Source: Deltaproteobacteria bacterium
GTDB lineage: Bacteria; Desulfobacterota; Desulfarculia; Adiutricales; Adiutricaceae
Direction: 5' to 3'
DNA: 40,535 nucleotides
NCBI GenBank assembly: GCA_031281735.1
Contig: JAITEZ010000212.1
Span: forward strand, 1 to 40,535
Below are positions 1 to 10,200 of the stretch, in pieces. The translations under genes and the position numbers were made by a program. Within the stretch, counting starts at the first letter, position 1. Every line of letters begins with the position of its first letter. The notes beneath the pieces were generated by a model, which saw nothing but the letters and a program-made list of their open reading frames with translations, searched no databases and was not told the origin of the DNA.

Positions 1-4
1 CCCC

Positions 5-1513
5 TCAGGAACCCTCCCCCGCCGTCCCGCCCGGGAGCGCCGTCCCGGGGCCGGGGACGAGCTCGGCCTCGGGGAAGGGGGCCGCGCCCGCGGGGGGAGC
101 GGGTTCCGGCTTGCCGCCCCGGAGCCTCTCCAGGGCGCCGCGGAGGTTGGCCTCGGAATCGATCAGGAAGAGCCCCACGGTCACCACCTCCTCCCCGGCC
201 TCGAGGCCGGCTAGCACCTGGGTGCGGTCCCGTGAGCTCCGCCCCACGGACACCCGCTTGGGCAGGAAGCTCCCGTCCGGGGCGCGGGTGATGACCCGCT
301 TGTCGTCCCCGCCCAGATCGACCAGGCTCTGGGTGGGGACGAGCACCGCCTCGGGCTCCGTGGCCCGGAGCCGCAGGCGCGCGGTCATGCCCGGTATGAG
401 GAGCCCCTCGGGGTTGGCCACCGCGAGCCTCACCGGCACCGCCCGGGTGGCGGGGTCGGCCCTGGGGAGCGTCTCCAGGCTGATGATCTCGAAGGCCCGG
501 TCGGGATAGGCTGGGAGCGTGAGCCGGGCGCGGCCCCTGGCGAGGTGGAGATCCTTCTCGGGGACCCAGGCCGTGACCCAGGCCGGATCCACCCCCTGGA
601 TCACCGCGAGGGTCATGCCCTTCTCGACGTTCATGCCGGGGTACACGTCCAGCGCCGTGACCACCCCCGAGACGGGGGACGAGATCGCAAGCTCCGTCTG
701 GACCCTGCCCGTCCGGTCCACCGCCGCGAGCATCTCCTCGGGCATCCCGGAGAGCCGCATCTTCTCGCGCACCCCCGAGACGAGGGAGCGCCCCGCCCCC
801 TGGGACTTGAGGAGCAGGTACTCGGACTGGTCCGAGGCCCAGGCGGGGACGGTCACGACCGCGATGGGCGCGCCCGCCTCCACGCGGTCGCCCACGGCCA
901 GCGGGGTGGCCTCGGACACGAAGCCGTCGGCCCTGGGCTGGAGCCTCGCCGTCATGTGGCTGTTGAATTCCACCTCCGCCGGGAAGTCCCGCGAGAAGGA
1001 GAGCCTGCCCAGCTCGGCGGGGACGGTCCTGACCCCGAGGTTCTGGAGCTGGACAGGATCTATGACGATCCCCCCCCCGGCGGACTCCTCCGCGTAGCGG
1101 GGGACGAGATCCATGTCCATGTAGGGGGACTTCCCCGGCCTGTCGAAGCGGTTGCCGGGGTACATGGGGTCATACCAGTAGAGCACCCGCCGTCCCGTCC
1201 CGTCCGTGTGCCCCCCCCCGCCCGTCCCGGCGGGGGCGGCGGCCGGGGGGGGGGAGGCGTCGCCGCCGCCGGCCGGGAGCGCCGGGGCGGCATGGGTCAG
1301 GTGACCCGCCTCCTGCTCCCGCCCCTCGGCCCCCCGGCTCGGGGGGAGGAGGGCGAGGGAGGCCAGGGCGAGCGCCGCTAGAGCCAGGAGGGAGGCCGGG
1401 GCCGTGGGCAAGGCGGGCAGCCCGGCGGCCAGGGGGCCCCGGGCGGGGCGGCGGCCGGCGGCGGGAGGGCCCGCCGCCGGCATGGGGGGCGGCGTCGTCG
1501 GTGTTGCCATCAT
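5..1513 (-). CDS. cusB: CusB/HlyD-type periplasmic adaptor of a Cu(I)/Ag(I) RND efflux pump
   Basis: Membrane-fusion subunit that would link an inner-membrane RND pump to the outer-membrane channel and hand over Cu(I)/Ag(I). The 502-residue product has a hydrophobic N-terminal segment at about 38-57. A heavy-metal-binding domain follows at about 110-141, recognisable by YWYDPMYPG and KSPYMDMDLVP, as found in CusB/SilB-type adaptors. Barrel-sandwich and beta-barrel regions cover about 170-450, and the C-terminus is Pro/Gly/Ala-rich. The start ATG overlaps the cusF stop (ATGA), so translation is probably coupled; a second ATG follows immediately. The stop lies at bases 5-7. No RND pump gene is visible, but cusA would be expected next on this strand, outside the window. 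Family assignment is secure; metal specificity is inferred from the binding domain and from the neighbouring cusF. Confidence 0.93.
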   Translation of the reverse strand: MMATPTTPPPMPAAGPPAAGRRPARGPLAAGLPALPTAPASLLALAALALASLALLPPSRGAEGREQEAGHLTHAAPALPAGGGDASPPPAAAPAGTGGGGHTDGTGRRVLYWYDPMYPGNRFDRPGKSPYMDMDLVPRYAEESAGGGIVIDPVQLQNLGVRTVPAELGRLSFSRDFPAEVEFNSHMTARLQPRADGFVSEATPLAVGDRVEAGAPIAVVTVPAWASDQSEYLLLKSQGAGRSLVSGVREKMRLSGMPEEMLAAVDRTGRVQTELAISSPVSGVVTALDVYPGMNVEKGMTLAVIQGVDPAWVTAWVPEKDLHLARGRARLTLPAYPDRAFEIISLETLPRADPATRAVPVRLAVANPEGLLIPGMTARLRLRATEPEAVLVPTQSLVDLGGDDKRVITRAPDGSFLPKRVSVGRSSRDRTQVLAGLEAGEEVVTVGLFLIDSEANLRGALERLRGGKPEPAPPAGAAPFPEAELVPGPGTALPGGTAGEGS

Positions 1514-1932
1514 TCGACCTCCAGATCCGCTATAGCGTAGGCGGCGTCGGGACCCGTCCCCGTGATCCTGAGGTCGAAGCGGATCTCGTCGCCCTCCCTC
1601 AGGCCCTCCAGGAGGGTCGGGTCCTCCACCGGGAAGCGCATGGTCATCCCTTCCCAGCGGAGGGCGGGGATGGCCTCGTGATCGAGCACCACGGCCGTGC
1701 CCGCGGCATCGATCTCCTTCACCACGCCGCGCGCCACCAGGACGGCGGCCGGGCCGGCGGGGGCGGCCGCGGCGGGCGGCCGGGCGGCGTCGCCGCGGCC
1801 ATGCCCGCCCCCGTGCCCGGCGTGCCCTTGCGCGAGAAGGGGCGCGGCAGGCAGGGAGGCCAGGAGGAGGGCCATGGCGAGTGACGGGATCAGGGCGGCG
1901 GCCGAGAGGGGCGAGGGGGTGTTCTTGGGCAT
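1510..1932 (-). CDS. cusF: CusF-like periplasmic Cu(I)/Ag(I)-binding protein
   Basis: Small periplasmic metallochaperone that delivers Cu(I)/Ag(I) to the CusB adaptor. The 140-residue product has a signal peptide at about 1-35, a His/Gly/Ala-rich linker (several HGG/GHG motifs at 37-46), then a compact beta-barrel domain at about 66-138. The CusF metal-site residues are all present: H85, W93, M96 and M98 within DHEAIPALRWEGMTMRF. The end EGLREGDEIRFDL is also typical of the family. It is placed between the outer-membrane factor and cusB and overlaps cusB by 4 bp. E. coli CusF is shorter; the extra length here is the His-rich linker, which may add weak metal-binding capacity (inference). Confidence 0.93.
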   Translation of the reverse strand: MPKNTPSPLSAAALIPSLAMALLLASLPAAPLLAQGHAGHGGGHGRGDAARPPAAAAPAGPAAVLVARGVVKEIDAAGTAVVLDHEAIPALRWEGMTMRFPVEDPTLLEGLREGDEIRFDLRITGTGPDAAYAIADLEVE

Positions 1933-2014
1933 TGTCGGTCTCCTGGGGGCAGCTGGGGCCCTCCTGCAGGGGTTGGAGCGGCGTGGCGGTCCGGATGCCG
2001 CCGGGGGGCGGGCC

Positions 2015-3514
2015 TCAGTCCGCGGCCTCGGGGGGAGGGATGCCGGGCCGCCTTTCCGCGGGTTCGCCGGGGGTCTTCCTCTCGTCCCCGGGGGGGCGGC
2101 CCGGGGCCGCCGGGATCCCTCCGGGGAGGCCGGCCGGATCGAGCCCGCCCCCCAGGGCCGCGTAGAGGCTGACGGAGTTCGAGAGCCAGGCCCTGCGGGC
2201 GTCCAGGTAGTCCATCTCGGCCTCGAAGACCGCCCGCTGGGCGTCCAGGACCTCCAGGTAGCTGGAGGCCCCGCCCAGGTAGCGGTTCTCGGCGAGCCGG
2301 AGCACCCGGCGCTGGGTGGCGAGGTACCTGCGGGAGGCGTCGAGCCTCCCCCTGATCCCCGCCCGGGCGGCGAGGGCGTCCGCGGCCTCCCGGAAGGCGG
2401 CCTGGATGGCCTTCTCGTAGGAGGCCACGGCCTTGTCGCGGCGGATCTCCGCGAGATCCAGGTTGGCGCGGTTGCGCCCCCCCGCGAACAGGGGGAGGGA
2501 GACGGCCGGGGTGAAGTTCCAGCGGTTCGAGGGTGGGGTGAAGAGCTCGCTCAGTTCCGCGCTCATGAAACCCAGGACCCCCGTGAGCGAGATGGAGGGG
2601 AAGAAGGCGGCCCGGGCCGCGCCTATGTCGTAGTGGGAGGCGCGGAGCATGTGCTCGGCCGCGAGCACGTCCGGCCTCGCGAGCAGGACGGAGGAGGGGA
2701 TCTCCCCCGCGAGGCCCGCGGGCTCCCAGGCGGAGAGGTCCAGCGGCTCCGGGAGGCCCGCGGGCGAGAGGTCGCCCGTCAGGAGGTTCAGGGAGTTCAG
2801 GGCCACGGCCTTGTCGGCCCGCATGGCGGCCACCCGCGCCTCCGCGAACTCCGTCTGGCCCCTGGCCTGCTCGAGCTCCAGGAGATCCGCCTGGCCCGCG
2901 ACGATCCTCCTCTCTATGAAGGCGAGGGAGTCCCGGTAGGAGGAGAGGGCCCTTTCCGAGGCCGTCTCCTTCTGGGCCGCGAGCCGCCAGGCGAGGTAGC
3001 TTTCCGCCACCTGCGAGACCAGGGCGATCCGGAAGGCCCGCCAGTCCTCCCCCGAGGCGAGGTACTCCTCGTAGGCGGCCCGGTCCATGTCCCGGAGCCT
3101 CCCGAAGAGATCGAGATCGAAGCCGGGGAGGCTCAGCTCGGCCGAGTAGCTCTCCGCGGTGCGTCTCCGGCGCCCCCCGGAGACCGTCTCCGAGGCCATG
3201 GCCTCGGCCCCGGGGAACCTTTCGGACCGGGCGAGGTCGGACTGCGCCCTCGCCTCCAGGAGGGTCAGGTAGCTTATCCTCAGGTCCCGGTTCCCGGCGA
3301 GGGCGGCGGCAACGAGGGCCCGGAGCCGGGGCTCGGGGTAGAAGACCCCGAGCCCCAGCCCGGCGGCCCCGGCCGCCGGGGCCCCGTCCTCCCCGCCCCC
3401 GGCGTCCCCGGGGGGGAGGGAGGACGGCACCGGCGCCGCAGGGCGGATGTAGTCAGGGGCCAGCGAGCAGCCCGGCAGGAGGAGGGACGCCGCCGCCAGG
3501 AGGAGGGCAGCCAT
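2015..3514 (-). CDS. Outer-membrane factor lipoprotein (NodT/CusC-type efflux channel)
   Basis: TolC-like outer-membrane channel of a tripartite efflux system, here probably the CusC role. From the ATG at 3514 it has 499 residues. A short hydrophobic N-terminus ends in a lipobox-like LLPGC (Cys16), followed by the CSLAPDY motif characteristic of NodT-family lipoproteins. Two repeated OEP domains with long helices follow; motifs include DLFGRLRDMDRAAYEEYLAS, RPDVLAAEHMLRASHYDIGAARAAFFPSISL and a C-terminal SYLEVLDAQR. Pro at the -2 lipobox position is unusual. An in-frame ATG at 3661 would add 49 mostly Pro/Ala/Arg residues; I prefer 3514 because it puts the signal at the N-terminus and has GGAGG upstream. 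The tail after about residue 455 is Pro-rich. Confidence 0.9.
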   Translation of the reverse strand: MAALLLAAASLLLPGCSLAPDYIRPAAPVPSSLPPGDAGGGEDGAPAAGAAGLGLGVFYPEPRLRALVAAALAGNRDLRISYLTLLEARAQSDLARSERFPGAEAMASETVSGGRRRRTAESYSAELSLPGFDLDLFGRLRDMDRAAYEEYLASGEDWRAFRIALVSQVAESYLAWRLAAQKETASERALSSYRDSLAFIERRIVAGQADLLELEQARGQTEFAEARVAAMRADKAVALNSLNLLTGDLSPAGLPEPLDLSAWEPAGLAGEIPSSVLLARPDVLAAEHMLRASHYDIGAARAAFFPSISLTGVLGFMSAELSELFTPPSNRWNFTPAVSLPLFAGGRNRANLDLAEIRRDKAVASYEKAIQAAFREAADALAARAGIRGRLDASRRYLATQRRVLRLAENRYLGGASSYLEVLDAQRAVFEAEMDYLDARRAWLSNSVSLYAALGGGLDPAGLPGGIPAAPGRPPGDERKTPGEPAERRPGIPPPEAAD

Positions 3515-4025
3515 GGCGGGGAGGGATCCTCCGGCCGGGGCGTCCGGGCAGGCCGGTGGGGGTGCGCCCGGCCTGCGGGCCGGGAGGCGCGGGGGGGCCG
3601 GGGTGCCGCAGGGGAGGGTGGCCTCTCCGGACGGGCGGCGGCGGAGGCTGGCGTTAGGCATGGCGGCGCCTTTGGGTGCGGGCGGGGCCGTCAGGCCCCG
3701 GGGCCCGGCGGGAGGATTCCGGGTGGCTTTCCGCGAGGGGCCCGGAGCATCGGTCGGCGCGGGGGCGGGCACGCCCGCCGCCCCGGCGGGAGTCCGCCGT
3801 GAGGGGCCGGGGCCGGGCCTCCGGGGATCGCCGCCGGGGGCCCTCAGCGGGGAGCGCCTGCGGCGGCCCGTGACGGGAGGGCGCCCGCGAGGCGGGGCTG
3901 GCCCCGCAGGGCCGCGGCCGCGGGGGGGCGCGGCCCGGGACGTGCGGAAACCCCTTCCGGACGCGCTGGGGGCACCACGGTCCCCGGGCGGAGAAGGTAA
4001 GCGGAAAGACGTGTGTGTGGGCGTT
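3515..4025. other. Gap inside the cus gene cluster
   Basis: About 510 bases of GC-rich sequence separate the His-rich protein gene from the outer-membrane factor. The minus strand stays open in the frame of the outer-membrane factor up to 4423, but the translation is low-complexity Pro/Arg/Ala and looks like a consequence of base composition. I see no promoter or terminator that I would defend here. Confidence 0.5.
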
Positions 4026-4523
4026 TCAGAGGAGGATGGGGCCGGAGGGACGGGGAGGACGGAAAAGGCTGCGCGCGGGGGGCACGGGGAGGGGGGGGTC
4101 GAGCAGGGGGAAAGGCGGGCCGCCCGCGAGGGCGGAGATTTGCGGGAACGGTGCGGGGACGGAGGCGGCGGGCGGCGGGGAGCAGCCCAGGAGGCCGCAG
4201 GGGGCGTGATCCGCCCCGGCGCCGTCCCCGGCGGCGGGCTGGGCGGGGGACGGGACGCTGGAGGACCCGTGATGTCCGGCATGGTGGTCGGCCGGTGCGG
4301 CAGCGCCGTGTCCGGCATGAACGGCCTGGCTCCCGTGGCCTGCATGGCTAACATGGCCGGGCGCGGCCGGAACGGGCGGCGGGGCGGCAGGAACCGCCGC
4401 GTCCCGGGGAGATGGGGCGGCATTGACGCAACAGAAGAGCGAGGCCCTCAGGGCGGCCAGGCCCCAGGACGGGGTGAGGAGGGTACACGCCAGCAGGGTT
4501 GTCACGAAAATGCTCTTCCGCAT
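4026..4523 (-). CDS. Small secreted His-rich protein, probable metal binder
   Basis: I do not recognise a named family. The 165-residue product begins with a basic, hydrophobic signal-like stretch (MRKSIFVTTLLACTLLTPSW) and a Cys pair at 31-32. A central segment (57-106) contains ten histidines in HAGHG and DHHAGHH type repeats. The C-terminus is Pro-rich and ends RPPRPSGPILL, somewhat like the tails of small DUF2946-type proteins found near copper genes. It is the first gene before the outer-membrane factor, CusF and CusB, so periplasmic binding or buffering of copper or silver is a reasonable inference. No clear ribosome-binding site precedes the ATG. The low-complexity composition keeps confidence moderate. 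Confidence 0.6.
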   Translation of the reverse strand: MRKSIFVTTLLACTLLTPSWGLAALRASLFCCVNAAPSPRDAAVPAAPPPVPAAPGHVSHAGHGSQAVHAGHGAAAPADHHAGHHGSSSVPSPAQPAAGDGAGADHAPCGLLGCSPPPAASVPAPFPQISALAGGPPFPLLDPPLPVPPARSLFRPPRPSGPILL

Positions 4524-4711
4524 GCCGGGAAACTAGCACAGGGCTCCGAAGGGTGTCAATGCGGTCGGCCGGAAGCCGCGGCCGCTGCCGCGGGCGGCCG
4601 CGGCCGGTCTCAAGAGCCTGTGCCGGCGGGCGTGGATGGCGCGCGGGGCAAGCGGGAACGGGCGCCCCGTCTCCAGGGGGGGGGCGAAGGCGGGATTGCC
4701 GGATAATACGC

Positions 4712-4815
4712 TTGTACGGACTGTTATGGATGGATCTTCTAGGATGGCACGGATCGTGCGATTGTACGGTATCGTGCTGGTTGCACGGATTATATGCATC
4801 TCATGGATTGTGCGG
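4712..4815. repeat. Degenerate TTGTACGG-type repeats, possible operator array
   Basis: Near-identical octamers occur at 4712-4719 (TTGTACGG), 4762-4769 (TTGTACGG), 4781-4788 (TTGCACGG) and 4808-4815 (TTGTGCGG), each lying in a loosely repeated unit of about 20-27 bases. An inverted repeat GCACG-GAT-CGTGC lies at 4748-4760. They sit between the divergent cus and cstA genes, where a regulator might bind. This does not match the classical CueR operator that I know. Confidence 0.4.
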
Positions 4816-4987
4816 CCTGTGCTATCATGCCGGGCCGTCGAGCCGGGCGGCGCGGCCGCCCGCCTGCGGGAGCCGGGTACGCCGCCCGGCCGCCCGTCGC
4901 GGCCCCGCCCCGGGGAGGCGGCGGGTGTCCGGAAAGGGCGGGACGCGTCCGCGGGGGATCCCGGTGAACCGTTGCACGGGGCATGCC

Positions 4988-5025
4988 AGGGCGGGCGCCC
5001 CCGAAGCCCTTGCCTCTTTTTTTTT
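4988..5025 (+). terminator. Weak rho-independent terminator candidate
   Basis: A short AGGGC/GCCCT stem (4988-4992 with 5006-5010) precedes a run of nine T at 5017-5025, the longest T-run in the GC-rich part of the window. The stem is only 5 bp and the loop is long. It would end a plus-strand transcript that starts in the repeat region above. Confidence 0.3.
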
Positions 5026-5407
5026 AGGCGATTAGGGCTTAAACTGGACGCCGAATCCGTTGCGCGTCACTAGGGACAAGGCCACCGGCGCCCCGGCCTT
5101 TCCGGAACGGGACGCCGGTCCGGGCCCGGGGGCGGATCCCCGGGCCCGGAAGGGACCCGTCCCTCCGGCAGATCGCCTCCCGACTCGGGGCGGCGCCCTT
5201 ACCGGGGGCCGGCGGCCCGCCGCCTGGGCGGCGCGGATCCCGTCCCGGTGCCGCTCGCGCCACCTGCCACGCCGGGCGCCCCGAAGGGGGGGCCGCCCGG
5301 CCCCCCCGCGGCCCCCGGAGCCCGCGCGAGCCCCGGGCGCCGTCCCCGTCCCCGCCTCCCGGGTTGAGGGATCCCGGCGCGGCGCGTGACCAGCCTATGG
5401 TGCACCA

Positions 5408-7252
5408 TTGCAGACCCTCAACGGGCTCAACGCCCTCACCCTGGCCTTCGTCGCCCTCTGCGCCTTCGCGATAGGGTACCGCTTCTACGGGCTCTGGCTA
5501 GCCAGGAAGGTCCTCCGCCTGGATCCGGCCCGCCTCACCCCAGCCTCCCTGCGGGAAGACGGGGTGGATTTCGTGAAGACGGACAAGAGGGTCCTCTTCG
5601 GGTTCCACTTCTCCAGCATCTCGGCCGCCGGCCCGCTCCTGGGGCCCGTCCTCGCGGTGCAGTTCGGGTACATGCCGGGCGCCCTGTGGATCATCGTCGG
5701 GTGCGTGGTGGCGGGGGCCGTACACGACATGGTGATACTCTTCGCCTCGGTGCGGCACCAGGCGCGGGGCATCGCCAACGTGGCCGAGGCCGAGATAGGC
5801 CGCTTCGCGGGCACGGCCGTCTTCCTGGCCGTGTTCTTCATCCTGGTGCTCACCCTCGCGGTCCTCTCCATCTCCGTCGTGAACGCCATGTGCGACTCCC
5901 CCTGGGGGATCTTCACGGTGGCGGCGACCATCCCGATCGCGATCCTCATGGGGATCCTTCTGAGGATCTTCGGGACGGGCGCGGTGATCCCGGTGTCCGC
6001 GATGGGGGTGGGCCTGCTCCTCGTCTGCATCCTGGTGGGGCCCTTCGTCGCTGACAACAGGGTCCTCTCCGGGATTTTCACCCTCAGGCGCGAGACCCTC
6101 CTGTGGATCATCCCGGCCTACGCCTGCATCGCCTCGTCGCTCCCCGTCTGGCTCCTCCTGAGCCCGCGGGACTACCTCTCCAGCTATCTCAAGATAGGCA
6201 CCGTGGCCATACTCGCCGTGTCGATCCTGATAGTCCGGCCCGAGCTCCAGATGGCGCCCGTGACGGAGTTCGTCTCGGGCGGCGGCCCCAACGTGCCGGG
6301 CCCCATCTTCCCGTTCCTCTTCATCACCATCGCCTGCGGGGCGCTCTCGGGCTTCCACGCCATCATCGGCACGGGCACCACCCCCAAGATGCTGGCGAGC
6401 GAGGAGCACATCCTCTTCGTGGGCTACGGGGCCATGCTCACCGAGGGCTTCGTGGCCGTGATGGCGCTCATCGCCGCCGGGATACTCATCCCGGCCGACT
6501 ACTTCGCCATCACCGCCTCGGCCGACAAGTTCGCGGCCCTGGGCATGGAGACCGTGGATCTCCCCGCCCTCTCCGCCGCCGTCCGCGAGCAGCTGGCCGG
6601 GCGCCCGGGGGGGGCGGTGACGCTCGCCGCGGGCATGTCCGCCATCTTCAGCTCCGTCCCCTACATGACGGGGCTGGTGTCCTACTGGTTCCACTTCTGC
6701 ATCATGTTCGAGGCGGTCTTCATCATCACCGCCATCGACACCGGCACCCGGGTGGGCCGCTTCTTCCTCCAGGAGGCCCTGGGGCGCTACGTGCCCAGGC
6801 TCTCCGACCGGAACTGGTGGCCGGGGATAGTCGTCACCTCCGTGGCCTTCACCTCGCTCTGGGCCTACCTGGTCATAACGGGCGACATCTTCACCATCTG
6901 GCCCCTCTTCGGCATGTGCAACCAGCTCCTCGCCTCCTGCGCCCTCATGCTCGGGACCAGCATGCTCTTGCGGCTCCGCCGCGGCCGCTACGCCCTGACC
7001 ACCGCCGTGCCGGGGATCCTCATGTCCGTGGTCTGCTTCTGGGCCGGGGCCATCCAGATCTTCGGGAGCTACATCCCCTCGGGCCAGTGGGTGCTGGCGG
7101 GCCTCGGGCTCTTCATCGTGGCCCTCATGTCGGTCGTCCTGGTCATGACCGTCCGCCGCTGGGTGGAGCTCCTCATGATCAAGTCCCCCACCGTCGACCA
7201 GTTCGGGGAGCCCGTCCTCGCCCTGGCCGGCGACAGCGATCTCCGTGCCTAG
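5408..7252 (+). CDS. cstA: CstA-family carbon-starvation / pyruvate-type transporter
   Basis: Polytopic inner-membrane transporter of the CstA/BtsT family; characterised members import pyruvate or peptides. The 614 residues are hydrophobic throughout. Family signatures include YRFYGLWLARKVL near the N-terminus, VLFGFHFSSISAAGPLLGPV, AGAVHDMVILFASVRH and SGFHAIIGTGTTPKMLASE. The start is TTG at 5408, because the ATG at 5397 is out of frame and no in-frame ATG gives a better N-terminus; no strong ribosome-binding site is visible. Its 3' end overlaps the downstream sensor-kinase start by 8 bp, implying translational coupling. The substrate cannot be read from sequence. Confidence 0.93.
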   Translation: MQTLNGLNALTLAFVALCAFAIGYRFYGLWLARKVLRLDPARLTPASLREDGVDFVKTDKRVLFGFHFSSISAAGPLLGPVLAVQFGYMPGALWIIVGCVVAGAVHDMVILFASVRHQARGIANVAEAEIGRFAGTAVFLAVFFILVLTLAVLSISVVNAMCDSPWGIFTVAATIPIAILMGILLRIFGTGAVIPVSAMGVGLLLVCILVGPFVADNRVLSGIFTLRRETLLWIIPAYACIASSLPVWLLLSPRDYLSSYLKIGTVAILAVSILIVRPELQMAPVTEFVSGGGPNVPGPIFPFLFITIACGALSGFHAIIGTGTTPKMLASEEHILFVGYGAMLTEGFVAVMALIAAGILIPADYFAITASADKFAALGMETVDLPALSAAVREQLAGRPGGAVTLAAGMSAIFSSVPYMTGLVSYWFHFCIMFEAVFIITAIDTGTRVGRFFLQEALGRYVPRLSDRNWWPGIVVTSVAFTSLWAYLVITGDIFTIWPLFGMCNQLLASCALMLGTSMLLRLRRGRYALTTAVPGILMSVVCFWAGAIQIFGSYIPSGQWVLAGLGLFIVALMSVVLVMTVRRWVELLMIKSPTVDQFGEPVLALAGDSDLRA

Positions 7253-10200
7253 GCCGGGGGAGGGCAGGGGCCGCCCCGCGCCGCCCCGCGGCGCGGGGGG
7301 CGGATCGCCCCGGCGCCCGGCCGCGACGAGGCGCGCCCTGGCCGCGGCGCTCCTCGTCGCGGCCGCGGCTGCCCTGCTCTCCTGCGAGCCCCGGACCCTC
7401 AACCAGCGGGACGAGGACATGGTGCTCTCCTACATCCGGGACTTCCGGAGGATACCGGGGGTCACCCAGGTCGAGATCAACGCCGTCGAGTCCTTCCAGG
7501 CCCAGGGGAGGATGTTCAGCTTCGGGACCCTGCGGAGCGCCGAGGCGTTCCAGGGGCAGTCGGGGAAGCCCGCGGGCTTCCTCATAGCCTTCTCGGGGTT
7601 CCTGACCGACATGTTCCGGCTGCAGTTCCAGCACGCCTTCTACGAGCGCGGCGAGCTCGGGCCGGCGCTCACCCAGGGCTGGCTGGACTTCGCGAGCGAG
7701 GTGGAGGCCGGGGACCCGGCCGTCTTCAACACCGCCCCCATCTACGAGAGGATAGTGAAGGTCTTCAAGGCCCGGGGCACGGGGGACCTGCGGGAGCTCT
7801 CGGCCAAGAGGGTCCCGCGCTTCGGCTTCATGAGGGGGTCGGGCATCCGGGAGAGGGTGCTCGCGGCGACGCCCTTCAGGGTGGAGGTGACGGAGATCGC
7901 CTCCTACCGGGAGGCCGCGTCCTCGCTCATGCTGGCGCAGCTGGACGCCTTCTTCGAGGAGTCGAGCGCCCTCTCCTTCTTCGACTCCTGGGACGGCATC
8001 GTGGCGGAGGACTACTTCCCCCCCATCGACCTGCCGCTCGTCTTCGCGACGGGGAGCCCGGAGCTCTCCCCCGTCATCAGCATCGTCCAGAAGTTCATCC
8101 TGGCCGGCGGGGACGAGTACCTCTCCCGGCTCTACGCCGAGTCCAGCCAGGAGAACCAGCGCTACCTCTTCGAGTCCGGGCTCCTGCGCTCCCAGCGGGC
8201 CTGGCTAAGGGACGTCAAGGAGTCGGGGAGGCCCATCCGCGTGGCGGCCGAGACCGACGACTACCCGGTGAGCTTCTACAACGAGCAGTCCGGCGAGTTC
8301 CAGGGCATCGCCCACGACGCCCTGGCCGAGGTCTCCCGGCTCACGGGACTCACCTTCGAGATAGCGAACCCCCCGGGGCTCCCGGTGGACGACCTGGAGC
8401 TCATGGTGCTCTCGGGCGAGGCGGAAATCCTCGCCACCTTCAACTACATGTACCAGGAGCAGCTGGGCCTCCTGCTCGCGCCGCGGCCGCACTCCTGGGA
8501 CCGCTTCGCGCTCCTCACCACCCTCGAGAGCCCGGAGATCAAGTTCGACCAGCTCTTCTACGGGACCGTGGGGCTGGTGCGCGGGGACCGGCGGAGCGAG
8601 CTCTTCCGCAAGTGGTTCCCCAACAGCCGCAACATCATCTGGTACCGCGGCCTGGGAAACGCCCTGGAGGCGCTGAAGCGCGGCGACATCATGTACGTGA
8701 TGGGCTCCACGAACCTCCTCCTGTCGCTCACCAACTACCGGGAGGATCCCAGCTTCAAGGCGGGGCTCATCTTCGAGTACAACGTCCCCTTCGGCTTCGC
8801 CTTCGGGACGCGGGACATGGAGCTCAGGGAGGTGGTGGGCAAGGCCGCGTCCATGGTGTCCATACCGCAGATTAACGAGCGGTGGAACTCGCGCATGTTC
8901 GACTACAACCGCAAGTTCCTGCGCGACACCCTGCCCTTCGTGGCGGTCTTCCTGGCGCTCCTGCTCGCGGTGGTGATGCGGCTCATCCACGAGAACCTCA
9001 AGAACCGCCGCCTGAACCGGGATCTCGAGAGGCTGGTGGACGAGCGCACCGCGAGGCTCCGTGAGGCCCAGGTGGATCTCGACCGGGAGCGCCAGCTCTT
9101 CAAGCGCATCCTCGACTCCTGCCCGCTGTGCTTCACGATCACCCTGGACGGCTTCGTGACCTTCCTCACCCCCTTCGCCGAGAGCTTCCTCGGGATGAAG
9201 GAGGGCGACAGCGTCTACCGCTGCTTCGCGGTCAAGGACGAGCTGGAGAGCGCTCTCGCCGACCTCTCCGCGGGCGAGAGCCTGAACTGGCGGCCCATTC
9301 GGGTCTACCGCATCGACGGGGCCGTGCGCGAGGTGCTGGTGAACGCCTTCACCTCCGACTACTACGGCCGGCCGGGGGTCATGACCTGGTTCACCGACGT
9401 CACCGAGCTGAGGGAGAACGCCCGCGACCTCGCCCTGGCCCGGGACATCGCCGAGGACTCTGCCAAGGCCAAGAGCGAGTTCCTGGCCAACATGTCCCAC
9501 GAGATCCGCACCCCCATGAACGCCATCGTGGGCCTGACGCAGCTCACCCTCCAGACCAGCCTCTCCGACGTCCAGAGGGACTACCTGGAGAAGACCTCGG
9601 CCGCCGCGAAGTCGCTGCTGGGCATCATCAACGACATCCTGGACTTCACGAAGATAGAGGCCGGCAAGCTCTCCATGGAGCGCATCGAGTTCCAGCTCGA
9701 GGAGGTCATCGACGCGGCCCTGACCGTCGCCCTCGTGCGCGCCAACGAGAAGGGCCTGGAGATCCTCCTCTCCATCGGCCCCGACACCCCCACCAGCCTC
9801 GAGGGGGACCCCCTGCGGCTCGGGCAGATCCTCAACAACCTCATGAGCAACGCGGTCAAGTTCACCGAGAGGGGCCGCGTGACCCTCTCCATCGACACCC
9901 TCCAGGAGAGCCACGGCCAGGCCATCCTGAAGTTCAGGATCGAGGACACGGGCATCGGGCTCTCGGAGGAGCAGATCCGCAAGCTCTTCACCGCCTTCAA
10001 CCAGGCCGACTCCTCGGTCACGCGCCGCTTCGGGGGCACGGGGCTGGGGCTCGCCATCTCCAAGCGCCTGGTGGAGATGATGGGCGGCAATATCTGGTGC
10101 GAGGGCGAGCCGGGCAGGGGGAGCACCTTCTTCTTCACCGCCATGTTCGGGATAACGGACCAGAGGCGGCGCTACGCCTCCTTCCAGGAGGACCTGAAGT

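Larger units (their letters stand above)
4524..5407. other. Divergent intergenic region between cus operon and cstA
   Basis: About 880 bases without a protein gene. The part at 4690-4835 is less GC-rich and holds degenerate repeats (listed separately). On the minus strand TATAAT at 4794-4789 could be the -10 of a cus promoter, but no good -35 accompanies it. On the plus strand TATCAT at 4823-4828 preceded by TG (extended -10) is a candidate start for a short transcript ending at the T-run near 5017-5025. From 5030 to 5407 the sequence is very GC-rich and unremarkable. Confidence 0.45.

Noticed and set aside
1697-3802. 701-codon plus-strand frame opposite the outer-membrane factor and cusF
   Set aside because: Low-complexity Gly/Arg/Pro translation; the opposite strand carries recognisable families.
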